Shown: one piece after another, positions 53,559 to 62,983 of the stretch
Layout of the letters: each line of letters opens with the position of its first letter
Position numbering within the stretch: position 1 is the stretch's first letter
DNA from: SKVR01 sp046291875
GTDB lineage: Bacteria > Bacteroidota > Bacteroidia > Bacteroidales > UBA7960
NCBI GenBank assembly: GCA_046291875.1
Contig: JBKBSF010000015.1
Span: 1 to 64,000 of the forward strand
DNA: 64,000 nucleotides
Reading direction: 5' to 3'
The notes under the pieces: model-generated
What the model saw: only the letters and a program-made list of their open reading frames with translations
Told to the model about the DNA's origin: nothing
Database searches by the model: none
Translations under genes and position numbers: made by a program

Positions 53559-54450
53559 TCTTAGTCATTTACGGGAGCTGGAAGCCGAATCTATTTTCGT
53601 GATCCGTGAGGTGGCTGCACAGTTTCAAAACCCGGTATTGTTGTTTTCGGGTGGAAAAGATTCCATTGTTATGCTGCATCTGGCAGTAAAGGCCTTTCAT
53701 CCTGCCCGGATCCCTTTTCCGCTTTTGCATATCGACACAGGGCACAACTTCCCCGAAACCCTGGAGTACCGTGATAACCTTGTGGAGAAGCTGGGCGCAA
53801 AGCTTATTGTGGGCAGCGTGCAGGAGTCTATCGATAAAGGACGTGTGGTAGAAGAAACAGGCATCAATGCCAGCCGCAACATGCTCCAGACGGTTACTCT
53901 GCTGGACACCCTTGAGCAACATGGCTTCGATGCTGCCATGGGTGGCGGGCGGCGCGATGAGGAGAAAGCCCGCGCCAAAGAGCGCTTCTTCTCGCACCGC
54001 GACGAGTTTGGCCAATGGGACCCCAAGAACCAACGGCCAGAACTCTGGAACCTGTTCAATGGTAAAAAGCTTATGGGTGAGCACTTTCGTGTTTTCCCCC
54101 TGAGCAACTGGACCGAAATGGATGTGTGGCAGTATACTTTGCTGGAAAACATTGAAATGCCATCGCTTTACTTCTCCCACTACCGCGAATGCGTGAACCG
54201 TAAGGGAGTGCTGCTGGCCAAAAGTGATTACATCAAACTGCATGAAACCGAAGCCTGGGAAATGATGCGAATCCGCTTTCGCACCATTGGCGATATGAGT
54301 TGCACGGGTGCTACTGTGTCGGAAGCTTCCAGTATTGAAGATATTATTCAGGAAGTGGCAGCTGCCCGCCAAACCGAAAGAGGCACAAGGGCCGACGATA
54401 AAAGATCCGAAACTGCCATGGAAGACCGCAAAAGGGAAGGGTATTTCTGA
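53545..54450 (+). CDS. cysD: Sulfate adenylyltransferase subunit 2 CysD
   Basis: 301 residues, the normal size. An N-type ATP pyrophosphatase that forms APS from sulfate and ATP. The PP-loop LLFSGGKDSIVMLHLA (about 33-48), the HIDTGHNFPETLEYRD segment, AAMGGGRRDEEKARAKER and FPLSNWTEMDVWQYTLLENI are highly conserved features. The start overlaps the end of cysC; two adjacent ATG codons (53545 and 53548) are available. It forms a heterodimer with CysN, whose gene starts 64 bases later. Confidence 0.97.
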   Translation: MMNYNLSHLRELEAESIFVIREVAAQFQNPVLLFSGGKDSIVMLHLAVKAFHPARIPFPLLHIDTGHNFPETLEYRDNLVEKLGAKLIVGSVQESIDKGRVVEETGINASRNMLQTVTLLDTLEQHGFDAAMGGGRRDEEKARAKERFFSHRDEFGQWDPKNQRPELWNLFNGKKLMGEHFRVFPLSNWTEMDVWQYTLLENIEMPSLYFSHYRECVNRKGVLLAKSDYIKLHETEAWEMMRIRFRTIGDMSCTGATVSEASSIEDIIQEVAAARQTERGTRADDKRSETAMEDRKREGYF

Positions 54451-54514
54451 TATACCCTTGTGGAAATCCCACACAAACCCCTTGTAAATTACCCTAACTT
54501 GACAAATCTACAAT

Positions 54515-55789
54515 ATGCATAATATCAACGGAAACGGATACCTGGACATGGAGCTGCTTCGCTTTACCACTGCGGGCAGTGTAGACGACGGAAAAAGCAC
54601 CCTCATCGGAAGGCTGCTTTACGACAGCAAATCAATTTTTGAAGATCAGTACGAAGCCATCAGGCTGAGCAGCGAAAAAAGAGGTGAGGACTTTGTAAAT
54701 CTGGCTCTGCTCACCGACGGGCTGCGTGCCGAACGCGAACAAGGAATCACCATCGATGTGGCGTACCGCTATTTTGCCACTCCACGACGCAAGTTTATCA
54801 TTGCCGATACTCCCGGCCATATCCAGTATACCAGGAATATGGTTACAGGAGCTTCCACAGCCAATCTGGCCATCATACTGGTGGATGCCCGCAAAGGAGT
54901 GGTGGAACAAACCAAAAGGCACGCTTTTATTGCCTCATTGCTTGGCATACCCCACCTGGTAATCTGTATCAACAAGATGGATCTGGTAGACTACCAGGAG
55001 AAGACTTTCATGGAGATCAAGAAACAATTCCAGGGCTTTGCCTCCAAACTCAACATCCAGGATATACAATTTATCCCTATCAGCGCACTCCATGGCGATA
55101 ATGTGGTGGATAAGTCTGGAAAGATGCCCTGGTATGGTGGCCCCAGCTTATTGTATCTGCTGGAAACCATCCATATCGGATCGGATCTGAACCTGGTCGA
55201 TTGCAGATTCCCGGTGCAGTATGTAATCCGTCCCCAAAGCAACGATTACCATGACTACCGCGGATATGCCGGGCGTATTGCCGGTGGTGTTTTCAAGCCT
55301 GGCGATAAGGTAATGGTGTTGCCCTCCGGGTTTACCACTTCCATCAAGGCCATTGATGGGCCCGAAGGGCCCGTTAAGGAGGCCTTTGCACCCATGTCGG
55401 TGGTGATACGCCTGGAAGACGAGCTGGATATCAGCCGGGGCGATATGATTGTGCGTGAGAACAACCGCCCGCAAGTGAGCCAGGATATAGATATTATGGT
55501 TTGCTGGATGAACCCCCGAAAACTCGCACTCAATGGTAAATATGCCATTAAGCATACCACCCGCGATGCAAGGTGTGTTGTGAAAAAGGTGCACTACAAG
55601 GTGGATGTAAATACCCTGCACCGTATACAGGACGACCTGGAGGTGGGCATGAACGATATCGCCAGGATCTCATTGCGTACCACACTGCCTTTCTTTACCG
55701 ACAAGTACCAGATCAACCGCAATACCGGCAGTGTTATCCTCATTGACGAAGGCACACACGAAACCGTTGGGGCGGGGATGATCATTTAA
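54515..55789 (+). CDS. cysN: Sulfate adenylyltransferase subunit 1 CysN (GTPase)
   Basis: 424 residues. An EF-Tu-like GTPase that drives the APS-forming reaction of CysD. G1 is GSVDDGKSTLIGRLL (about 21-35), G3 DTPGHIQYTRNM, and G4 INKMDLVDY. Beta-barrel domains follow (FPVQYVIRP, AGRIAGGVFKPGDKVMVLPSG). The length shows CysN alone with no fused CysC domain, consistent with the separate cysC at the start of the operon. Confidence 0.96.
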   Translation: MHNINGNGYLDMELLRFTTAGSVDDGKSTLIGRLLYDSKSIFEDQYEAIRLSSEKRGEDFVNLALLTDGLRAEREQGITIDVAYRYFATPRRKFIIADTPGHIQYTRNMVTGASTANLAIILVDARKGVVEQTKRHAFIASLLGIPHLVICINKMDLVDYQEKTFMEIKKQFQGFASKLNIQDIQFIPISALHGDNVVDKSGKMPWYGGPSLLYLLETIHIGSDLNLVDCRFPVQYVIRPQSNDYHDYRGYAGRIAGGVFKPGDKVMVLPSGFTTSIKAIDGPEGPVKEAFAPMSVVIRLEDELDISRGDMIVRENNRPQVSQDIDIMVCWMNPRKLALNGKYAIKHTTRDARCVVKKVHYKVDVNTLHRIQDDLEVGMNDIARISLRTTLPFFTDKYQINRNTGSVILIDEGTHETVGAGMII

Positions 55790-55850
55790 GGCTCTCCACA
55801 GAAAATGACAAAAGCTGCGGGAGTTTGTGTAAAGCTCTATGCAGAACCAT

Positions 55851-55897
55851 TTGCAGAAACGGGCATCTGACCAATCGTCAGATGCCCGTTTCTGTAA
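55851..55897. repeat. Long near-perfect palindrome between cysN and the PBP gene
   Basis: CAGAAACGGGCATCTGAC (55854-55871) is perfectly complementary to GTCAGATGCCCGTTTCTG (55877-55894). Three further pairs (one G·T) extend it to 21 bp around a 5-base loop. No T run follows on either strand. It lies between convergent genes, so it may act as a terminator of non-canonical form or an mRNA 3'-end stabiliser. Confidence 0.75.
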
Positions 55898-55985
55898 TTG
55901 CAGCAGCGAATTTGCAAACAGCTCAACCATGGGGTGTGCCATTAGGGCAATGGCCTGTTTGCCTTTGACCGTGCAGAGAGTTGTT

Positions 55986-58247
55986 TCAGAAAATATTCTG
56001 ATCGAAGATGTCGCGCCGCTGCGGTTCCTGGCTCTCAATCCTGTCGCAGTCGGTAACGATATTCAATGGCACTCTGGGAGCTTCAAAATCGCCCATGGAG
56101 ATATTGATGGAGGGGTCTTCATACAATCTTTTCATAAACAGGGCCCAGATGGGCAATGCCATGTTGGCTCCCTGTCCCAGAGCAATGGAGCGGAAGCGAA
56201 TACCCCGGTCTTCGCCACCTACCCAAACCCCTGTAACCAGGTCGGGGGTGAGGCCGATAAACCAGCCGTCGGAGTTGTTCTGGGTAGTACCTGTTTTGCC
56301 GGCAATGGGGTTGGTGAGCTGGTAGCGCAGGCGCAGGCGCACCCCGGTACCACTGGATACCACTCCTTTCATCAGCTGCAGCATCAGGTAAGCCGTATGT
56401 TCGCTCATGGCCTCATTTTGCTGTGGAATAAACGATTCTATAAGGTTGCCGTTGTTGTCTTCGATACGCATAATAAAACTTGGTTTTATATACACCCCTT
56501 TGTTGGCATAGGTTGCCATGGCTCCCACCATATCATAAACGGAAAGGTCGGGGGTACCCAAAGAGATTGCCGGAACCGGATCCATGGGGCTGTCGATACC
56601 CATACGGCGCACCAGGTTGACCAGGGCGTGCGGGCTGTAGCGTTTGATGAGAAACGCTGAAATGTAGTTGGTAGAGTTGGCCAATGCCCAGCGAAGGGTT
56701 ACCATTTCACCTTCGCGATCGCTGGATGAGTTTTTGGGAGTCCAGAAGGTGCCATCGGGCAATTCTATGGAAACAGGGATGTTGGGCACCTCCGAGCAGG
56801 GGCCAAACTCACCTTCCTGCATGGCAAGGGTATACAGGAAAGGCTTGAACGTGGAGCCCACCTGTCTGCGGCTTTGGGTTACGTGGTCGAACTTGAAGTG
56901 GCGGAAGTCGATCCCTCCCACATAAGCTCTTACAAATCCGGTATGGGGCTCAACGGCCATTACACCTGTGTTGAGAAAATGTTTGTAGTAACGGATAGAG
57001 TCCATGGGGGTCATCAGGGTATCCACCTCACCCCTCCAGGTAAAGATCCTCATCCGTGTAGGAGTGTTGAAGCTCTTCTGTATGGAGTCTTCTGTAGCAT
57101 TGGCCCGGCGAAGGTTTCTGAACCGGTCGCTGCGGCGCATGGCATTGCTCATGAGGCGGTTAACTTCCTCTCGGCTCAGGTCGGTGCCAAAGGGAGCAGA
57201 GCTATGCCCTCTCCAATGGTTGAAAAACTCCCTTTGCAGGTAACCTCCCAGGTGTTCTGCCACAGCAGCCTCGGCATGCTTCTGCATCCGGCTGTCGATG
57301 GTGGTATAGATTCTAAGGCCGTCTTTATAAATGTTGTAGTGAGTGCCATCGGGTTTGAGTCGGTTTTGCGACCACTGCACCAGGTCCTGACGCAGATACT
57401 CACGGAAATAGGTGGCCAGCCCGGTGTTGTGGTCCTGCACCTGAAACTGCGACATATCCATGGGCAATACCCGAAGCGAATCGTACTCGTGCTGGGTAAG
57501 AAAACCGTAGCGTGCCATCTGGTGCAAAACCACTTCTCTGCGCAGGAAAGCCCTTTCGGGGTTTCTTACCGGGTGAAACCAGCTGGGGGCCTTCAGCAGC
57601 CCTACCAGAACGGCTGCCTCCTCTACTTTCAGAGAGTCGGGAGAGGTGTTGAAATAGGTTTTTGCGGCTGATTTAATACCAAATGCATGGCTTCCGAAAT
57701 CAACCGTATTGAGATACATGGCAATGATCTCATCTTTGGTGTAGTTTCTTTCAAGCCGGGCAGCGGTTACCCACTCTTTAAGCTTGATGATCACCATCCG
57801 GAATTTGCCCGGATCATCCTGACGAGGGAAAAGGTTCTTGGCAAGTTGCTGGCTCAGTGTACTTCCACCGCCGGCACTGCGTTGACCTCCGATAATATTG
57901 CGGAAGATCACCCGCATGATGCTGCGTACATCCACCCCCGAATGGTTGTGGAAACGGATATCTTCGGTGGCAACCAGTGCATTTACCAGGTTGGGCGACA
58001 ACTCCTCGAAGCTAACGTTGGAACGGTTGTGAATGAAGAAGGTACCCAGCAACTGGCCATCGCTGGAGTAAATCTCGCTGGCCAGGTTGCTCTTGGGGTT
58101 TTCCAGCTCCTCAAAAGAGGGCATAAAGCCCCACAGGCCAAGTGCAATGGTTCCGAAGATTAGAATGCCCAGAATGCCGGGAGAGAATACGATAATCCAA
58201 AAAACTTTCAGGTATTTATTGAAGTTTTCAGGCTTTTTTTTACTCAT
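55986..58247 (-). CDS. Penicillin-binding protein 1A (bifunctional transglycosylase/transpeptidase)
   Basis: 753 residues. An N-terminal membrane helix (about 14-36) is followed by a GT51 glycosyltransferase domain (about 65-245; ATEDIRFHNHSGVD with the catalytic Glu, GGSTLSQQLAKNLF, KEWVTAARLER) and a penicillin-binding transpeptidase domain (about 420-740). Active-site motifs are GSTFKPF (SxxK), NSTNYIS (SxN) and GKTGTTQNNSDGWFIG (KTG). It polymerises and cross-links peptidoglycan. The C-terminus ends about 30 residues after the last conserved block, without extra domains. It is the last gene of the holB-ricT-gldH-PBP1A run. Confidence 0.95.
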   Translation of the reverse strand: MSKKKPENFNKYLKVFWIIVFSPGILGILIFGTIALGLWGFMPSFEELENPKSNLASEIYSSDGQLLGTFFIHNRSNVSFEELSPNLVNALVATEDIRFHNHSGVDVRSIMRVIFRNIIGGQRSAGGGSTLSQQLAKNLFPRQDDPGKFRMVIIKLKEWVTAARLERNYTKDEIIAMYLNTVDFGSHAFGIKSAAKTYFNTSPDSLKVEEAAVLVGLLKAPSWFHPVRNPERAFLRREVVLHQMARYGFLTQHEYDSLRVLPMDMSQFQVQDHNTGLATYFREYLRQDLVQWSQNRLKPDGTHYNIYKDGLRIYTTIDSRMQKHAEAAVAEHLGGYLQREFFNHWRGHSSAPFGTDLSREEVNRLMSNAMRRSDRFRNLRRANATEDSIQKSFNTPTRMRIFTWRGEVDTLMTPMDSIRYYKHFLNTGVMAVEPHTGFVRAYVGGIDFRHFKFDHVTQSRRQVGSTFKPFLYTLAMQEGEFGPCSEVPNIPVSIELPDGTFWTPKNSSSDREGEMVTLRWALANSTNYISAFLIKRYSPHALVNLVRRMGIDSPMDPVPAISLGTPDLSVYDMVGAMATYANKGVYIKPSFIMRIEDNNGNLIESFIPQQNEAMSEHTAYLMLQLMKGVVSSGTGVRLRLRYQLTNPIAGKTGTTQNNSDGWFIGLTPDLVTGVWVGGEDRGIRFRSIALGQGANMALPIWALFMKRLYEDPSINISMGDFEAPRVPLNIVTDCDRIESQEPQRRDIFDQNIF

Positions 58248-58296
58248 TGTGACAGGGTATTAATGATGCTTTTTAACTAACGGAAAAACCGGGAGC

Positions 58297-58776
58297 TTAT
58301 TTTCTTTCGATCCGGATGCCAATATCTGTGATTCCCTGGAGGTATTCTTCGCGCATGGCTTGTTCGACACGGAAGATGTAAGTGCCTTCCAGGGGAAACC
58401 ATACATCGCGCCGGAAATGAAAACTGTTGGTTTTGATGTTTCCGAAACCCGATCCGGTCCATTTGCCGGTGCGGTCGGCAAGCACGGTTTCTATAGTATC
58501 GCGGTAGATCCTTCCATCGGGAAACTCGGTTTCAAAAAAAACAATAAAATTGCTGTAAGGGTACGAACGATCGTTTCTTACATTGAGAAACATGTTGTAC
58601 AAAAGAGTTGTATCCTGAAAAGAATGTTCAAACACCATCTGTTCGCTGAAATGCCAGCCTTTACTGTCGATGGGGAGGTTTTTTTCGAACACTACCTGGG
58701 TGTTGCATGCCAAAAGTGTGGCCGACATAAGTACTATCCCCCAAAGGATCTGGTTTCGTGTATGCATACTTTTCAT
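58297..58776 (-). CDS. gldH: Gliding motility lipoprotein GldH
   Basis: 159 residues from ATG 58776; another ATG lies three codons later. The lipobox is TLLAC (Cys about 24). The body has the GldH pattern: a NVRNDRSYPYSNFIVFFETEFPDG core (about 67-90), ADRTGKWTGSGFGNIK, and a C-terminal EGTYIFRVEQAMR then GITDIGIRIER. GldH is essential for gliding in Flavobacterium and conserved in many non-gliding Bacteroidota. It is probably a partner of the type IX system or envelope synthesis. It starts 16 bases after the PSP1-domain gene and precedes PBP1A by 49 bases. Confidence 0.9.
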   Translation of the reverse strand: MKSMHTRNQILWGIVLMSATLLACNTQVVFEKNLPIDSKGWHFSEQMVFEHSFQDTTLLYNMFLNVRNDRSYPYSNFIVFFETEFPDGRIYRDTIETVLADRTGKWTGSGFGNIKTNSFHFRRDVWFPLEGTYIFRVEQAMREEYLQGITDIGIRIERK

Positions 58777-58792
58777 TTTTCTGGGCCAGGGT

Positions 58793-59938
58793 TTATTTTT
58801 TCTTGCGTGGCTTGTTGCGTTTGCGTTTTCTTTTGTTGTCGGGGGTATCAAACCTTGTGAGACTATCCTCTTCGTACCCGTTTTGCTGCAGAGGAGCTAC
58901 CTGCCTTTCCACTACAACTTCCTCCAGAAGTTCTTCAGGGAGAATTTTGCGTCGGTTGAGTTTCTGAATCTCTTTTACTCTCTCTGTGGTAAGGCAGATA
59001 AATGCAGCAGGATTGTCCTGGTAGGAATAATACATCAGATTTCGCAACACATCGGTTTTCTGATGAAATGCTTTCCCTTTTCGGGTTTCCAGGAGTATGG
59101 ATGTGTCGGGATGACCCTTCATTGCATCCACATAAATATCGTTTTCGTAATTGATGCAACACTTCAGCTTTGAGCATTGGCCTGCCAGCTTTTGCGGGTT
59201 GAGCGAAAGCTGCTGGGTGCGTGCTGCATTGGTAGAAACCGACCTGAAGTTGGTGAGCCAGGTTGAGCAGCAAAGCTCCCGGCCACACGATCCGATTCCC
59301 CCCAGGCGGCTTGCCTCCTGGCGCATACCGATCTGGCGCATCTCAATGCGAACATTGAACCTCTCTGCCAGCACTTTGATCAGCTCACGGAAGTCTACCC
59401 TTTCATCGGCAGTATAATAAAAGATGGCCTTGGTTTTATCGCCCTGGTATTCCACGTCGCTGATCTTCATGTCGAGTTTCAGGTTCTGGGCAATCTCCCG
59501 TGACCCGAACTTGGTCTTTTCTTCCAGATCTACTGCTGCCACCCATTTTTCTATATCGGTAACCTTGGCTTTGCGGTATACCTTCTTAAATTCGGTATTG
59601 CGAACATCGATTTTTTTCTTCTTCAGCTGCAGGTTTACCACCTCACCGGCTATGGTCACAATGCCGATATCGTGCCCGGGAGAGGCCTCCACGGCAACAA
59701 TATCGCCCTCCTCCAACTGCACATCGTCCGGAACTTTGAAGAAATCCTTCCGGCTGTTTTTGAACCGAACCTCCACAATATCAAGTGAAGGGAAGTTTTT
59801 GGGAGGCTTGATGTTGTCGAGCCAGTTGAATACATTGAGCTTGGTGCAGGAGTGTGCATGCAATTCTTCCTGCCGTGTGGTATTGGGGCGAGGTGCACAG
59901 CGGCATCCCCGGGATATGAAGTTGTTGTTCTTTTCCAA
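58793..59938 (-). CDS. PSP1-domain protein (RicT/YaaT-like)
   Basis: About 381 residues if started at TTG 59938. The frame also has an upstream TTG at 59974, but the shorter start gives the family N-terminus EKNNNFISRGCRCA. The PSP1 domain covers about 45-300 (VEVRFKNSRKDFF, DIVAVEASPGHDIG). It has conserved Cys: GIGSCGRELCCSTW and AGQCSKLKCCINYE, the pattern that binds iron-sulfur clusters with partner proteins in the Bacillus Ric complex. The C-terminus is a basic Lys/Arg-rich tail (KRKRKRNKPRKKK). The role in Bacteroidota is not established. It starts 41 bases after holB. Confidence 0.88.
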   Translation of the reverse strand: MEKNNNFISRGCRCAPRPNTTRQEELHAHSCTKLNVFNWLDNIKPPKNFPSLDIVEVRFKNSRKDFFKVPDDVQLEEGDIVAVEASPGHDIGIVTIAGEVVNLQLKKKKIDVRNTEFKKVYRKAKVTDIEKWVAAVDLEEKTKFGSREIAQNLKLDMKISDVEYQGDKTKAIFYYTADERVDFRELIKVLAERFNVRIEMRQIGMRQEASRLGGIGSCGRELCCSTWLTNFRSVSTNAARTQQLSLNPQKLAGQCSKLKCCINYENDIYVDAMKGHPDTSILLETRKGKAFHQKTDVLRNLMYYSYQDNPAAFICLTTERVKEIQKLNRRKILPEELLEEVVVERQVAPLQQNGYEEDSLTRFDTPDNKRKRKRNKPRKKK

Positions 59939-59979
59939 TTTTTCAGTTTTAATAAAACACACAAAGTTAAGCAAATTAA

Positions 59980-61113
59980 TTATTGCTTAGCCCGCATTAT
60001 GCGGAAGGACAAAAGGGAAAGGTCTGTAAATAAAATCTTTGGATTGGCGTTTCTTTCCACATGGTAAATGGCCTTTGAGAACTCCTCTGACATCTGCATG
60101 GCCACAGCCGGGGTAAGTACTTTGGAAAATCGTGTTATAAACTCCTGCGCAGCGGGGTGCGCCTTGATAAGGGTATTGGCCTGGTAGTTCAGCAGGGTGC
60201 ATTGCCTGAATACCTCCAGAGAAAAACCCAGGAAAGCCTTTTGTCGTTCTCTTCCCAGCTTCGACAAAACTTCTGAGAACTCCACGATCTTTTTCATGTC
60301 GGGGGTATAGCATGCCCGCAGCCATTCGCGCAACAGCCCTGTATTATCTTCAAGATTTTCCTTGCTGTTGAGCATCTCCAGTGCATAATAGTAGTTTCCA
60401 TCGGCCAGAAAAGCGATTTGCTCTGCTTCCTGTCGCGTGCATTGGTGCTGCACTGTAAGGCCTTCTACCACCTCCGGATCGGTGAGCCTTGGAAACCGGA
60501 CCATCTGGGTTCGCGACAGGATGGTGTTGAGCACCTGGTCCTGGTTTTCTGAAACGATAAGGAATAAGGTTTTCTCGGGCGGTTCTTCCAGTATTTTTAA
60601 AAGCTTGGGTGCTGCCGAATGATAGAGTCTTTCTATCATCCAGATGATCACCACTTTGTATTCGCTCTCGTAGGATTTATACCCCAACACCCTGATGATC
60701 TCATTGCAGTCTTCGGCACTGATGATCCCTTGTTTGTTTTCCAGCTGGCAATGGCTGTACCACCCATTGAGGCTTACATAGGGCGATTTTTCAAGATAGG
60801 ACCTGAAGTCGGCTGCCTGTTCCTTGCTGCCCGAAATTTTTTCGCCCTTCCCCTTTACTACCGTGGGGAAGAAAAAGCTCAGATCGGGGTGTGCCAGTTT
60901 GTTGTATTTTTTGCAGGACGAGCAGGTGCCACAGGCATCCTCAGGGGAAGGTTCGCTACAGGCCAGGTACCGCGCATAGGCAATGGCCATGGCCAGCTTG
61001 CCACTGCCCTCGGGGCCCAGAAACAACTGGGCATGGCTTACGCGTTGGTTGCGGATGTTGTTGATAAGTTTGGCTTTTATGGCGCCCTGCCCGGTAATAT
61101 CTTTGAAAAACAT
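59980..61113 (-). CDS. holB: DNA polymerase III delta' subunit (clamp loader)
   Basis: 377 residues from ATG 61113; an ATG 16 codons upstream is less likely, since the family begins with FFKDITGQ. A clamp-loader AAA+ protein: HAQLFLGPEGSGK (degenerate P-loop), a zinc-binding ACGTCSSCKKY, ISAEDCNEIIRVL, KLLKILEEPPEKTLFLIVSE and ILSRTQMVRF (the SRC-like sensor reads SRTQ). It loads the beta sliding clamp with the other subunits. First gene of the holB-ricT-gldH-PBP1A run. Confidence 0.9.
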   Translation of the reverse strand: MFFKDITGQGAIKAKLINNIRNQRVSHAQLFLGPEGSGKLAMAIAYARYLACSEPSPEDACGTCSSCKKYNKLAHPDLSFFFPTVVKGKGEKISGSKEQAADFRSYLEKSPYVSLNGWYSHCQLENKQGIISAEDCNEIIRVLGYKSYESEYKVVIIWMIERLYHSAAPKLLKILEEPPEKTLFLIVSENQDQVLNTILSRTQMVRFPRLTDPEVVEGLTVQHQCTRQEAEQIAFLADGNYYYALEMLNSKENLEDNTGLLREWLRACYTPDMKKIVEFSEVLSKLGRERQKAFLGFSLEVFRQCTLLNYQANTLIKAHPAAQEFITRFSKVLTPAVAMQMSEEFSKAIYHVERNANPKILFTDLSLLSFRIMRAKQ

Positions 61114-61482
61114 CAGTTCTTGCGTTTTGAAGATCTCAAAAATACCAACAATTCTGCTCATGAGAAAAAGAATTGCACAGTAAGGTCCCGGCTGCCCTAA
61201 TATGAGATGCTAAAAAATCGTAAAGGGACACTAAAACCCATTCCCGATTGTTAAAAAGTGAAAAGTTATGAACAGAAATTTGCACTTTGAAAGGCTTGTT
61301 GCAGGCCGGATACAGCTCCGCAAACGTTTTCTGTGTTGGTAAAAAACTTGTGTTCGCATAACAAATTTGCCAGTTTATAGTTATATTTGCACCGTAAATC
61401 ATGTCCTGAGATTGCGAAAATTTGCAAAAAAATATTTTTTGTACCTTTGCAGGCTCATTTGCTCAGGCAAAATTTAAAGATC
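61114..61482. promoter_or_regulatory. Divergent region between holB and the MltF-like gene
   Basis: 369 bases. For the rightward gene, TTTG (61421-61424), a 17-base spacer and TACCTTTG (61442-61449) give a good promoter 33 bases before its ATG. An additional TATATTTG lies at 61382-61389. For holB a minus-strand -7 match TATTTTTG lies at 61137-61144. No other feature was recognised. Confidence 0.55.
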
Positions 61483-62934
61483 ATGAGACAACGCCAAATT
61501 GTCAAACTTCTTCTGGTTGTTGCAATCCCCCTTGTAATTTTTAGTGGCTTAATTGTTCTTAACAAGTCCATGTACGTGGAAGAACTTGTTGTGGAAGAAA
61601 CATACAATCCCAATGATCTTCCTGCCATTCTGGAGCGGGGAGTGCTAAAAGCAACCACCGATTACAACTCAACCAACTATTTTGTGTACCGGGGCCAGCC
61701 CATGGGTTTCCACTTAGAGCTGCTCAAATTGTTTGCCCAGCATATTGGAGTGGAGCTTGAGGTATTTGTATCCAACAGTATCGATGAAAATCTCAACTGT
61801 CTGATGGCCGATGGTGAGTGTAATATCATTGCGATGGACCTTACTGTTACACGCAGCCGCCGTGAGGTTCTCTCATTTACGGAGCCTCACAGTCAAACCC
61901 GGCAGGTTTTGGTGCAGCGTAAGCCCGACAACTGGTTCTCCATGCGCAGCAGCGAGATCGAGGACAACCTGGTTCGCAATCAGCTGGATCTGGCAGGAAA
62001 GACCATTTATGTACAACGCAATTCGGCACACCTGGTGCGCCTTCATAACCTGATGGAGGAAATCGGAGATGTGTTCGAAATTGTAGAAGTGGATCAGGAA
62101 ACCGAACAGCTTATTGAGCGGGTGTCAAATGGTGAGATTGAGTTTACCGTGAGCGACGAACATGTGGCCCAGGTAAACCAAACCTACTATGCCAATATCG
62201 ATGTGCAAACGCCCCTGAGTTTTGCCCAAAACCTCTCCTGGGCGGTGCGGCACGACACTCCGCTGCTGAAGCAGGCCATCGACGACTGGATGGTTGAGTT
62301 CAGGCAAAGCCGTCAGTTTGCCAACCTTTACAACAAGTATTTCCAGAACCCGCGCAGTTCGTTTATGGCAAGAAGCCAGTACCACTCCCTGGGTGGCGGG
62401 CGGATATCCATCTACGACGACCACTTTAAGCGCTTTGCAGAAATAGTGGGCTGGGATTGGCGACTGATTGCCTCACTGGCTTTTCAGGAATCCAGATTCA
62501 ACCATGAAGCGGTTTCATGGGCAGGGGCCTTTGGTATCATGCAGCTTATGCCCAATACTGCCGCCATGTACAACGTTACAGAAGAGTCTTCTCCCGTAGA
62601 AAACATCCTGGCTGGTATCAAATACCTCAACTGGATTGACCGGCGTTTGCAGGAGATCATTACCGATGAGGAGGAACGTATCAAATTTGTACTGGCATCT
62701 TACAATGTGGGTATCGGTCACGTTCTGGATGCACGGCGTCTGGCCGAAAAGTACGGAAGGGATCCCAATGTATGGAAAGACAATGTGGATTACTACGTGC
62801 TCAACAAATCCAAACCCAAGTACTACCTCGATCCGGTGGTTCGCCATGGTTATGCCAGAGGTTCCGAGCCCTTTCAGTATGTAACCGAGATATTGGAAAG
62901 GTTTGAACACTACAAAAATGCTGTAGGCAGTTGA
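61483..62934 (+). CDS. MltF-like membrane-bound lytic transglycosylase
   Basis: 483 residues from ATG 61483; the frame is open 32 codons upstream across the promoter. Order: a membrane anchor (about 8-25), an SBP_bac_3 amino-acid-binding-like domain (about 45-290; LERGVLKATTDYNSTNYFVYRG, with MDLTVTRSRREVLSFTEP), and a C-terminal SLT lysozyme-like domain (about 305-470). The catalytic Glu is E336 in LAFQESRFN, followed by GAFGIMQLMPNTA and VLASYNVGIGHVLDARRL. It cleaves peptidoglycan between MurNAc and GlcNAc. The domain order matches Escherichia coli MltF. Confidence 0.92.
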   Translation: MRQRQIVKLLLVVAIPLVIFSGLIVLNKSMYVEELVVEETYNPNDLPAILERGVLKATTDYNSTNYFVYRGQPMGFHLELLKLFAQHIGVELEVFVSNSIDENLNCLMADGECNIIAMDLTVTRSRREVLSFTEPHSQTRQVLVQRKPDNWFSMRSSEIEDNLVRNQLDLAGKTIYVQRNSAHLVRLHNLMEEIGDVFEIVEVDQETEQLIERVSNGEIEFTVSDEHVAQVNQTYYANIDVQTPLSFAQNLSWAVRHDTPLLKQAIDDWMVEFRQSRQFANLYNKYFQNPRSSFMARSQYHSLGGGRISIYDDHFKRFAEIVGWDWRLIASLAFQESRFNHEAVSWAGAFGIMQLMPNTAAMYNVTEESSPVENILAGIKYLNWIDRRLQEIITDEEERIKFVLASYNVGIGHVLDARRLAEKYGRDPNVWKDNVDYYVLNKSKPKYYLDPVVRHGYARGSEPFQYVTEILERFEHYKNAVGS

Positions 62935-62956
62935 GAATCAAAAAACCTAAAAAAAA

Positions 62957-62983
62957 GCCCCGGGAAACCGGGGCTTTTTTTTT
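62957..62983. terminator. Bidirectional terminator between the MltF-like gene and polA
   Basis: GCCCCGG (62957-62963) and CCGGGGC (62968-62974) with a GAAA loop, preceded by eight A and followed by nine T. It works for both convergent genes; the T run overlaps the polA stop codon. Confidence 0.92.
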
